A DNA stretch of 7,445 bases. Source: Desulfobulbus sp. GTDB lineage: Bacteria > Desulfobacterota > Desulfobulbia > Desulfobulbales > Desulfobulbaceae. This document shows, piece after piece, positions 1-7,188 of the stretch. The notes below the pieces were generated by a model. The model did no database searches, was not told where the DNA came from, and saw only the letters and a program-made list of their open reading frames with translations. How positions within the stretch are numbered: position 1 is the first letter of the stretch; every line of letters begins with the position of its first letter. The position numbers and the translations under genes were made by a program. The stretch spans positions 1 to 7,445 of the forward strand of contig JAQUEZ010000286.1 in the NCBI GenBank assembly GCA_028684915.1. The letters are read 5' to 3'.

Positions 1-5
1 ACACC

Positions 6-563
6 ATGCCCGTGAACGGAAAATGCCCTCGCTGCGCCTATAAGGCGCCGGTGAGTTGTTTTGTGGATGCGGCGGAAAGCGGTCTGCTGTTGCAGGCCTT
101 TTCCGAACTGCCCCACGAGGTGCAGAAGCCGTTTTTGAAATACCTTTCCCTGTTCAAACCACTCACCGGCTGCGCGATCCAGCCCACCAAGGCGGAACGA
201 TTGACCAGGGAGCTGGTCGCTCTGGTGGTCAAAGGGTTTGTCTCGGAAAAGGGCAAGGCGGACCGTCCCTGCGTTCCGGTGTTCTGGGTGATGGGCATGG
301 AGCGGATGCAAGAGCTGGTCGGGACCCTGGATCTGCCGATGAAGAACCACAACTATCTGCGGTCCATCGTTTACAAATTGGCCAACCAGGCGGACACCCA
401 GCGGGAACAGCAGCAACGCAAGGAAGAAGTCGACGGCAGCCACCGGATTTCGCGGCAGCCTTCAACGGACGGCTTAAGCGAGGTCATGCGCAAATATCTT
501 GAACAGTATGGAGAGCCAGGGTGTGACAAGCAAGCAATGCCAAAGCCGTCATTGAGCAACTGA
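6..563 (+). CDS. Mu-like prophage early protein with N-terminal zinc-ribbon-type CxxC
   Basis: This 185-residue protein opens with a Cys-Pro-Arg-Cys pair at residues 7-10 and another Cys at 18, like half of a zinc ribbon. A leucine-rich helical region follows (about residues 25-55), with a phrase of the type FLKYLSLFKP. Proteins of this build occur in the early regions of Mu-like and related transposable phages, just upstream of GemA; I recognise the type but not a named function. A role in replication or host takeover is inference. The ATG at 6 is used because the zinc motif begins right after it; the ribosome binding site lies outside the window. The 3' end overlaps the next gene by about 40 bases. 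The last 12 or so residues are altered by a 4-bp duplication (527-537). Without it the frame would stop slightly earlier, so the tail is probably not the ancestral one. Confidence 0.7.
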   Translation: MPVNGKCPRCAYKAPVSCFVDAAESGLLLQAFSELPHEVQKPFLKYLSLFKPLTGCAIQPTKAERLTRELVALVVKGFVSEKGKADRPCVPVFWVMGMERMQELVGTLDLPMKNHNYLRSIVYKLANQADTQREQQQRKEEVDGSHRISRQPSTDGLSEVMRKYLEQYGEPGCDKQAMPKPSLSN

Positions 564-907
564 AAGCCCTCAACAAAGAAGAACTCTTGGCGCTGATATT
601 CTCGGATGCCTGGTGGGTGTGGCGGATTGATTTGCGGTTGAGGGATATCAACCAGGCCAAGGGCAAGGTGATCCGTGCCAAAGCAGATGCCGCGTTCGCA
701 AAATATCTGGAGATTTCCCAAAAGAGAGGGGAATGCACGCCGCATGACACGACGACTGTGGAGGGCCAGATTGCCTTTTGGACACGCATTAAAGAGTCGG
801 AATCGTGGTTTAAAAAATACAGGCAACTGAGCAATAAGGCGGACAAACTGGAATTCGGGCATCTCAATCTTGATTTGAACAAAGGAGCGACCCATGACGC
901 CAAGTAA
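523..907 (+). pseudogene. Phage early hypothetical protein, frameshifted near its start
   Basis: The open frame 587-907 gives 106 residues from a TTG, but the coding signal continues upstream in the same frame to a TGA at 524-526 with no ATG, GTG or TTG. A GTG at 523 lies 9 bases after a GGAG at 510-513 but is in another frame. Between them is CAAGCAAGCAA (527-537). Removing one 4-base unit joins the GTG to the open frame and gives a 126-residue protein starting M-T-S-N-A-K-A-V-I-E, whose length is then a whole number of codons. I therefore read this as a gene broken by a 4-bp tandem duplication. The product is charged and helical with a Trp-rich stretch (SDAWWVWRIDLRL). I do not recognise the family; its place between the zinc-ribbon protein and GemA is typical of Mu-like early operons. 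It overlaps the gemA start by 14 bases. Confidence 0.6.
882..887 (+). promoter_or_regulatory. Shine-Dalgarno of the gemA-like gene
   Basis: AAGGAG lies 6 bases before the ATG at 894. This good site fixes the true start of the GemA-like gene upstream of the in-frame TAG at 966. The downstream GTG at 996 is therefore not the original start. Confidence 0.7.
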
Positions 908-1331
908 CAGCGCGCTGGCAAGAATCCACATCGCTAAAAAGGAGTTGGCCCTGACCGAGGAGGCCTAGCGAGACATTCTCCAGTTCAATTTTCAGGTGGA
1001 GTCGGCCAAGGAACTCACCGAGCAGCAGGCCCTAGAGCTGATCAAACTGTTCAAAGCCAAAGGCTGGACGCCGAAAACCAGTGACAAGAGCCGGCAGCGG
1101 AAAAAGGATGGCCAGTTCATCGAGATCAAACCCGGCCCTGCAGCCCGGCAGCAGCGCAAGGTGCTGGCCCTGTGGCACGAGCTGGGTTACGACATGGCCA
1201 AGCTGCACGCCAGGGTCAAGAAGCAATTCGGGGTGGACCGGTTTGAATGGCTGGAAGACAACAAGGCCCTGCTCATTCTGATCACCGATCTGGAACATCG
1301 GTTGGATACCCAAAGCAACAAGAAGAAATGA
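894..1331 (+). pseudogene. gemA: GemA / Mu gp16-family regulatory protein (DUF1018) with in-frame amber codon
   Basis: Reading from the ATG at 894 gives a 145-codon protein that matches the GemA/gp16 (DUF1018) pattern. It starts with ALARIHIAKKELALTEEA, then a TAG at codon 25 (966-968), then RDIL, then a helix ending KLFKAKGW. Later it has the QQRKVLALWHELG and C-terminal DRFEWL phrases typical of the family. GemA of phage Mu is an early protein that alters host gene expression and DNA topology. The codon replaced by TAG sits where family members usually have Tyr before Arg (xxYRxxL), so one base change from TAC or TAT explains it. Downstream of the TAG the frame stays open from a GTG at 996 for 111 residues, but that GTG has no good ribosome binding site and would lose the conserved N-terminal helix. 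The stop overlaps the next ATG (ATGA). Identity is confident; whether it is dead or read through is open. Confidence 0.8.
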
Positions 1332-1648
1332 GTCAGCAGAACGATGTCATAGACCTGCCGCAGGACGCCTGGCCCCGGATCTAGGAACTGAACGGCGACA
1401 TGCGCACTGTGGCCGAGCTGATCGGCATTGGCAACGCCCTCAAGTTGGCCCAGCGGTTCGACGGCACCCCGGTGCGGATCTACGGGTGGAAGACTTGGAC
1501 CCGCAGCTGGCGGGACCGGTGTATCCGGCGGGATTATGATACTGGCAAGTACTCAGGGGTGGAATTGGCCAGGAAATATGGCCTGCAGGAACGACAGATC
1601 TGGAATATTTTGGGGCGGTCGGATGAGCGGCAGTTGAGGTTGTTTTGA
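1328..1648 (+). pseudogene. mor: Mor-family middle-gene transcription activator with in-frame amber codon
   Basis: The ATG at 1328 overlaps the gemA stop as ATGA. From it runs a 106-codon frame interrupted once, by TAG at codon 19 (1382-1384), between WPRI and ELNGDMRTVAELIG. The remainder fits the Mor/C activator family of Mu-like phages: an N-terminal stretch ending in GNALKLAQRFDGTPVRIYG, a basic region (WRDRCIRRDYDTG), then a C-terminal helix-turn-helix at about codons 77-96 (VELARKYGLQERQIWNILG). Mor switches on phage middle or late transcription by binding promoter DNA as a dimer. An ATG at 1400 after the amber codon could give an 82-residue protein that keeps the helix-turn-helix. It lacks a convincing Shine-Dalgarno, though reinitiation after the nearby stop is possible. 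No phage genes follow: composition drops sharply to AT-rich right after 1648, so the activator has lost its targets here. Confidence 0.75.
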
Positions 1649-1767
1649 TGGGACCGTTCAGGGAAAACAGATATATGCACGTAAAATACATCAGGAAGGT
1701 TCTGTTGGAGTGTAAAACTGAAAGTTATAGCAATATCAATGAGGTGGCTCATGTTAGCGCCTTTCAC
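1649..1767. other. Junction between GC-rich prophage remnant and AT-rich cargo
   Basis: This short spacer lies between the convergent Mor-like and DUF4365 genes. Base composition changes from GC-rich to AT-rich within a few tens of bases after 1648. I see no integrase gene, tRNA end, insertion-sequence terminus or direct repeat matching the right side. A small hairpin (ATGAG, GTGG, CTCAT; 1739-1752) lies just past the DUF4365 stop, but it has no T-run and is a weak terminator candidate at best. Confidence 0.4.
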
Positions 1768-2721
1768 TTAGAAACCGAGCGTGATAAATCTAGCACTCAT
1801 TCGGTCTTTCTCTTCCAAGAACTCATTTAACGTTAAAAACGCTTTGCCAATCACATTTAACGATAATAAAAGTCTATATCCAACAACTTCTCCTTCGTCA
1901 GAAACCTGAACAATTTTTTCAGTTGGTTTTTGGTACCAATCATCAAATGACTCAGTATAAATTACAATATCGTCCTCTCTGTCATATCCTCCGTAGCACT
2001 CATCGGCCCATACTGACTCCATATACTCTCTGTGAGCATCCTCATCGGTTTCATAATCAGCCCATGGAAACAGGTGCGATATAAAACCTTCTATAGAACC
2101 ACTGTTACCGTAAATTGTTGGCCATTGCTCTTTTATCGATTCGCAGGCACAGCCGATAGTTACCGTATGCCTTGAAAGAGATTTGTTTACCCAATCTTCA
2201 AACTCAACATATACACTTTCACCATCGGCTAATAAATCGATCCATTTTTTATCCAAACGAAGTCTATTCAGATTCTGGATATATGGTGGAGGCTGCGTTA
2301 TTGAACTGAGATTTGCTAAACTTTCATTATCAAGAATTTTATTTTTTGGAATTGCTATTTTCCAACTTTTTCCAGCGCTGACATACGTCTTTTCTGAGAC
2401 ATGTTCCCAGTACAACCTGTCATTTTCAGGATCATACAAAACAATAATTACTGGTAGGCAATGCGCGGTCCAGTAGTCAATGTGATTATTGTCAGCACGA
2501 TAGATTATGTCCGTATCCGTTGTTTCCGTAAAATAACTCTTTCCAGACTTAACTTGAATAGCAATCAAGTCACCTGTTGGTTGGTTATTCACCACGATTT
2601 CGACCTGAGCATCAATTCCGTAATCATGTATTGGCTGTTCTCTGAAAAGCCATCCGAAATTTGAAAAAAACAGGTCAAGTTTAGCGACTCCGAGCCTATC
2701 TGTTTTCTTTTTATTGTTCAT
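1768..2721 (-). CDS. DUF4365 domain protein, PD-(D/E)xK-like putative nuclease
   Basis: This 317-residue protein has the DUF4365 signature at its N-terminus: FFSNFGWLFREQPIHDYGID (about residues 18-37), an acidic VEIVV strand, and IAIQVKSGKSYF (53-64). It continues with HIDYW and PVIIVLYDP (80-98). D37 together with Q56-x-K58 fits the D...(E/Q)xK metal-binding pattern of the PD-(D/E)xK nuclease fold, as in Mrr-type enzymes. DUF4365 proteins are often found in or beside defence genes; DNA cleavage here is inference from the motif. Residues after about 160 form an acidic, aromatic-rich C-terminal half that I do not recognise. The start is ATG at 2721-2719 with a weak GGTGA upstream. It lies 297 bases downstream of the SIR2 gene on the same strand, separated by a probable terminator and a candidate promoter of its own, so separate transcription is likely. 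Codon use is AT-rich, unlike the phage genes to the left. Confidence 0.75.
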   Translation of the reverse strand: MNNKKKTDRLGVAKLDLFFSNFGWLFREQPIHDYGIDAQVEIVVNNQPTGDLIAIQVKSGKSYFTETTDTDIIYRADNNHIDYWTAHCLPVIIVLYDPENDRLYWEHVSEKTYVSAGKSWKIAIPKNKILDNESLANLSSITQPPPYIQNLNRLRLDKKWIDLLADGESVYVEFEDWVNKSLSRHTVTIGCACESIKEQWPTIYGNSGSIEGFISHLFPWADYETDEDAHREYMESVWADECYGGYDREDDIVIYTESFDDWYQKPTEKIVQVSDEGEVVGYRLLLSLNVIGKAFLTLNEFLEEKDRMSARFITLGF

Positions 2722-2814
2722 GAATCACCAGCTATTCACTTTGGTAATGCTAGGCTCTCTCTGATAATTAATTGACAATTCAATAACTGTTTGTAGGTAA
2801 AAACAACTAACAAA

Positions 2815-2844
2815 TTTATCACACTATTAGCCTATGTGTAACAA
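2815..2844 (-). promoter_or_regulatory. Candidate promoter for the DUF4365 gene
   Basis: On the minus strand TTGTTA (2844-2839) is followed after 18 bases by GATAAA (2820-2815), each matching four of six sigma-70 consensus positions. It lies about 95 bases upstream of the DUF4365 ATG. Between promoter and gene is the short dyad AATTG-A-CAATT (2770-2780), a possible operator. The region is AT-rich, so chance matches are easy; confidence is low. Confidence 0.3.
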
Positions 2845-2951
2845 TCATTTGTATGTTGAGCACTCCTTACAGAAGATTTATGGATATTTCCTGATCGCTG
2901 GGTGCAGGGAGTCAAGATAATTTAGAAAAATATGACTATTGACATCAGCGG

Positions 2952-3020
2952 AAAATAGGGGTGGAGCCCGATTATTTACTCAGCTCACATGTTAGAAAAT
3001 CGGCCTTCTTCCCCTATTTT
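2952..3020 (-). terminator. Long interrupted inverted repeat at the SIR2 gene stop, probable terminator
   Basis: AAAATAGGGG (2952-2961) is the exact reverse complement of CCCCTATTTT (3011-3020). Inside it, CCGATT (2968-2973) pairs with AATCGG (2998-3003), leaving a 24-base loop. The outer arm ends in a T-tract on either strand and overlaps the stop codon of the SIR2 C-terminal frame at 3019-3021. Position and shape fit an intrinsic, possibly bidirectional, terminator. The mispaired purine section between the two stems is unusual for a terminator. Confidence 0.55.
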
Positions 3021-6000
3021 ATAAGTATGCTCCCTCGTTATTTATCCATGCGTTTCTTATTTCAGAAAATTCATCAGGGGAAAGACATGTTTCTCGCCAT
3101 TTGTTGACGATGCACGGATCAAATGAGCTGCATGATTTGCAATATCTCCATAATGTAGCTGCAAGGATTGCTGAAACGCGACGTATTTCCAATTTTTCGT
3201 CGAAAGTTATATCTTGATTGCTGTTGTCGTAAGCAGTTTCAGTAAAAATCCTATCAAGTCTCTTCTGCGTAGCGACCACTAACTTGGATGGGAAATTGAT
3301 TGAAGTGGTTCTAAGAATGCGAACAACGATCCACAGCGCTGGCGTTATGGAATGCTTTGGGCACCATGTGAGGTATTGGCTGAGCATCAATATCGGCTCA
3401 GGCCCCGCCGCATTGGCCTCGGCGTCGCTGTCACCTAGGATAATTTTGGCAACTGCCCTGAGGCCATCTTTTTCGATGCTATCTTGATTTGAAATCAATG
3501 CTTCATTAATTCGGTCATAAACATCAGCTTTTTGTTCAGGGTATAAATGAAGACATGCCGCTTCAGCTTCCAGGGCTGGCAAGCCGTACGCCCGTATTTC
3601 CTTAAGAAGTTGGTCGAGTGAATTTTTTATATCGTCAGAGGAATCAGCACCGAGCTTCGGACCTACAACCTTAGCGAGCAGTTCCACAATACGGGCAAGT
3701 CTCGACCTGAATTCCTCTGGCTTTGATGTAAAAGGACCAGCAGGCACGGATTCCTTCTCTCTCAGGTTGTCTTTGTCAGAATTCCACCATTTGACCAGGC
3801 GATGAAGAATTTCAACAGCATCTTCTGTTGTCCAGATATTTACTCCATTGCTGCTTGCTGCCCCAAGAATCTCATGCACGAGGGGTATGCTCCCCCTCGA
3901 CATACTATTGCCCACATTCAGTCCAGATTCCAGACTTGCCTTGACATACGCCTTAAAGAGATAAGAAGGGTCAATGTCGTCGGGGTGTGGCAGGCTCAAA
4001 AAGGCGAATTTGTAATAATCTGTGTAATTTGGAAGGTTGTATCGGTCAGTTCGGTGCCAGATGACCTCGGCAAGTTTCTTGATTTGATTGACATCGAGCA
4101 ATTGCAACTTGTGAAGTGTTACCAGAGAAGAAATCGCCCAGCGTCTTCGGTTCACGTCATCCAACACAGTTTGCTCGAATAAATTACCAATAGATCCCGG
4201 CTGGATTTCCAAGTTTTCTACACTGCATTCAGGCCTTAAATTGAGGTCGAGTAGCAGGAATGGATTTAAAAATTCATCTTTGACGATCAGATTCATGTTT
4301 TCTGGAAAAGGTATTTTGAGCAAGGCCGGAACTAGGCTGTATTGCTCTGCTTCAGACATAGAACTTATGAGCCTATCGGTCAGATTTTGAATATTGCTGT
4401 AATTTCTTTTATCAGGAGAAGCGTAGAGTTCAGTGATAAACTCGAGGATGCGATGCTTCATCTCAATGGAACATTTGCAACATAGCCTCGAAATGACTTC
4501 GGGCAGCAGTTGGGCGAGCCGTAAGCCGTAATTGTTATTTCGGAAAGCATCACCCGCGCATATATCACTCCGGCATTGGTTGAGTGCATCCAGGTAACTT
4601 TGAATGAGTTGGTCGGCCTCCCTAGCAGTGAAGCTGTAAACGGATTCGCGGCTGAACAGGTTGTCAACAGCCTTCGTGTCCCCTAATCGGGCAAGCGTGG
4701 CCGTCGCCCAAAAAGAAGAATATCGCGAAATGCGTTGTAGGCTTGCGACAGCGGCTTTAGTCGCCAGTGTATAGTTGCCGACACGAAACGGCAGGCCGAC
4801 CTCTTCGCAAAAACGAAGGAAAGAATAGGCATTGAGTCCTTCCTGATCGTTGCTTATGAAGTGGTGCGTACGGGTGACCCGGCCGATATCAAATTCTCGT
4901 TTCTCAGTGATGTTTTCTCTCTCGACAGGCGGTTTTCCCAAGGTCAGTTCGAAGAATTTTAATTCATTCCATGGGTCGCATCGGAAGGCTTTGAGTTCAT
5001 CCCATCGAGCATTTTGTTGCTTTAGTTCATTCATTCGTTGATTATTACGAATAATTCCGAGGCGATGATCCCATTCCAGCCTTCTTTCATCCGATTTCCT
5101 GTCATGCAGGTCATGCCAGTCCTCTTCAAAACTGCTGAATGCCTTTTGAGATTTGATTAAATTATCTGTTACCTGGCCACTTTCAGGCTTATTCCATTCG
5201 TTACGAAGGTCTTCCTTTATTAGATTTTCCTCTTCATGTGTTGCGCTGTTATCCGAAATCCAATTGGTGGCATCTTTAACATAACGCAACAAAAGCATTT
5301 GATATGCTTCATTCGAAACGGTCAGATAACTTGGTGAGCTCGTGTCGTTTTTGCTCTTTTTTCGAGACTCGACCAGGGAAAACTGAATCATTTCATCAGT
5401 TGTTTCATTAAGTTGTCCGATTTCTGCGAGTGCACCCGCCCGCTTGGCCATCCAATAGGGTTGCGATTCGTTGGGCCGCCAGTTGTCGAGACGTTGTCTT
5501 ACATTAGGAAGGTCCAAGGAAAACAGGCTAAAGAGAAAACCTTCGTAATTAAGAAATTCCTTTTGTTCAGCCGAAAGATGATCAAGAAGGGTTTTGAGTT
5601 GATTTTCTAATTCCCTCCATTTTACAAGCTTCCCCTCCTCGCGATAGAAGCGTAGCATTGCAAGTGCAATAACCAGCCACGCCTGCCGGATATCATTCAG
5701 GCGGTTGACACCCAAATTTTCCGTGTAGGATGGACCGTACTTTGCAAGGAGTTTTTCGCAGAAGTGAGCAATGTCAGAGAAAACCGGCAGCAAACAGCGT
5801 TCCAGCCGCCAGATTAGCTCGAAAGTGTATAGAATATCCAGCCCAGCGTGTGAGTTTTCTGTGTTCGGAAGATAAGTTATCCAAGGCTCCGTAAATATCC
5901 ATAAGTTCTCACGGTTGCCGTACGGTAGGATCAGCCAGCCTGGATAGGCTTGCCGCTGTGTTCGCCATTCTTCTCTGATCATCTGAACAACTTTGGCCCG

Positions 6001-6180
6001 ATCCGATTTTTGGTCGGGATGCATTGTTTTAGGATTGTAGGGCCAATCGAGAGCATCCGGTTTTTTTGACCGCATGTACCCAAAAAAATTACTAAAAGCC
6101 TTTTTGTGATCGTGCTTTCCGATCCCGGCACAGCAGGACATATCAACGATAATAATCCCGCGTTGCGCTAGCAGTTGCAA
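3019..6180 (-). pseudogene. C-terminal part of split SIR2-family defence protein (long helical sensor-like region)
   Basis: This frame is 1,053 codons from a TTG at 6180, but it is open upstream to about 6300 and is best read as the continuation of the SIR2 gene on the same strand. The upstream part reads GWIRDNLG, then TQKIYLVGVFDLSSARLQLL, the last strands of a SIR2 domain, and residues 1-50 finish that domain (GIIIVDMS to DALDWP). Next comes GWLILPYGNRENLWIFTEPW (about 81-100), a phrase I associate with large SIR2-family defence proteins. The remaining roughly 950 residues are mostly charged and helix-like. I see no Walker A motif, so an Avs-type NTPase is not supported. The layout, SIR2 at the front and a long helical tail, resembles defence-associated sirtuins (DSR type), in which the tail senses phage proteins. 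That role is inference. The frame is otherwise uninterrupted, which argues that the break is recent. Confidence 0.7.
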
Positions 6181-6869
6181 CCTAGCGGACGACAGATCAA
6201 AGACTCCGACCAGATAGATTTTTTGCGTCTTATCTCTACCGAGATTGTCACGAATCCAGCCAAACAGAAGGTGTTCTCCAGAAGGGCTTGCTGAACGGTA
6301 TTAACAAAAGGAGCGTAGTCATGTGGATAACGTCGGTAATCCTCTTCGGTGATGATAAAGGGCCGTTCAGAGGGAAAACTGCCGTGGAGCTTTACAATCC
6401 TGGGCTTGATGGCATAAGGGATATCCTCCTTGTTGACAACCGGCTCATATCTCCGAGTCACTACTTTGGCGCTGGCTCGTTCAAGCAAGGTATCGTAATT
6501 GGTTGTGAACACATCGACCCACGGTAATTCTAGGAGTCGCACATGGAGCCCGGAAGGCTCAACAGTCAGATCCGGAATACTGGATCGCAGCAAGTTTTCC
6601 AGCGCAGGTCGACCAATAGCTGCCTGCACCTCTTCAGCCAACCTCAGGACATTTAGATATTTTTGTCTAGTTGAATCAGGTTTGGCCCCATGCGCTTTCA
6701 AATAAAAAAGGTCTCCCAATTGGTTCCAATCGGGGAACCCTTGGCCTGCATTTTTGCTGAAGCCCGAGCCAACCATAACAGCGGCGCGCTCAGCCCATAA
6801 GCGTTCCGCAATTTCGTTTAAAAAGGGACGGATCGAGTCCGGCACATCGGCTACGAATTCTTGGCTCAC
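6168..6869 (-). pseudogene. SIR2 NADase-like domain, N-terminal part of split defence gene
   Basis: The GTG start at 6869 follows GGAGGG (6879-6874) by 4 bases. The 233-residue frame carries SIR2 landmarks: GSGFS (34-38) in the nucleotide-binding fold, TTNYD with N124, and KLHGS with H162, the Asn/His pair needed for NAD cleavage in defence SIR2 proteins. After NTFCL (199-203) the homology leaves this frame. The last 30 residues, ending CNC, are out-of-frame, and the true sequence resumes in the next frame as GWIRDNLG. The usual segment of about 14 residues containing GFSGDDPxF is missing at this point (about 6257-6263), so a deletion of roughly 40-45 bases with a frameshift is inferred. An intact parent would be about 1,300 residues and would deplete NAD on phage sensing. 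The truncated protein lacks the final Rossmann strands and is unlikely to be active alone. Confidence 0.75.
6257..6263 (-). other. Deletion/frameshift junction in the SIR2 gene
   Basis: On the minus strand the sequence TTCTGTTTG|GCTGGATTCGT joins the strand ending in CL directly to the W-I-R helix in a different frame. Homologous SIR2 defence proteins have about 14 residues, including GFSGDDPxF, between these points. The exact ancestral sequence, and so the exact deletion length, cannot be seen here. Confidence 0.65.
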
Positions 6870-6879
6870 AGTTCCCTCC

Positions 6880-6926
6880 GGAAGACCTTGGCGAGCAGGG
6901 CCTAATGAAATACCTTAAGGTCTTCC
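6880..6926 (-). repeat. Perfect 10-bp inverted repeat in the SIR2 leader, abutting the Shine-Dalgarno
   Basis: GGAAGACCTT (6880-6889) is the exact reverse complement of AAGGTCTTCC (6917-6926), with a 27-base loop. In the minus-strand transcript the second arm ends directly against GGAGGG (6879-6874), which precedes the GTG start. It could be an mRNA hairpin affecting ribosome access or a protein-binding operator. Confidence 0.55.
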
Positions 6927-7081
6927 TCTCTGCCAGCTGTTTCAAGCGGTATGCGTATGTAGACGCTTAGCGATTTTTGTAAAACGCTTCTGTTCATAGT
7001 GCTTTAGAGCAGGAGAGATATTCTTTCCGTGCTCTTGATTTTCTCATTCTTTGTGTGAAAATGAAATGATCCGAATTTGTC

Positions 7082-7099
7082 TACCACTTGTGCGTGGTA
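7082..7099. promoter_or_regulatory. 18-bp dyad TACCAC-N6-GTGGTA, possible operator
   Basis: The two 6-bp arms are perfect and separated by TTGTGC. The size and spacing are typical of a site for a dimeric repressor. It lies about 210 bases upstream of the SIR2 start and about 90 bases downstream of the small RHH-like gene, either of which it could serve. No binding protein is identified. Confidence 0.35.
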
Positions 7100-7188
7100 T
7101 TGGCAACACTCGAAACTGCCTAAATTTCCACAGGTAAATATACCTAGCCAGCGTTCCGCCACCTCTCACTATTCCCGACAAATAACCC

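Larger units (their letters stand above)
6870..7188. promoter_or_regulatory. SIR2 gene upstream region, non-coding
   Basis: These roughly 320 bases hold no gene that I can support. They carry the SIR2 leader with its Shine-Dalgarno, two separate dyads (6880-6926 and 7082-7099), a small CGCT-T-AGCG palindrome near 6964-6972 and a near-palindrome AGGTA-AATA-TACCT near 7132-7145. On the minus strand TTGCCA followed after 17 bases by TAGACA frames the 7082-7099 dyad and is a weak promoter candidate. Composition is intermediate between cargo and right flank. Confidence 0.4.

Noticed and set aside
371..931. Long minus-strand open frames opposite the phage genes (371-931 and 484-921)
   Set aside because: They lie antisense to the phage early genes, have no recognisable motifs and arise from GC-rich codon structure.
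1645..1830. Plus-strand open frame of 61 residues after the Mor-like gene
   Set aside because: It runs across the junction and into the antisense of the DUF4365 gene, with no Shine-Dalgarno and no familiar motif.
2772..2777. Plus-strand TTGACA as a promoter -35 element
   Set aside because: No acceptable -10 follows at 16-18 bases, and no plus-strand gene lies downstream.
2952..3020. Integron attC site
   Set aside because: The inverted repeat has roughly the right size, but the GTTRRRY/RYYYAAC core sites are not present in the correct places and no integrase is seen.
3019..6180. STAND/Avs-type NTPase domain in the long C-terminal region
   Set aside because: I found no GxxxxGK(S/T) Walker A motif in the translation.
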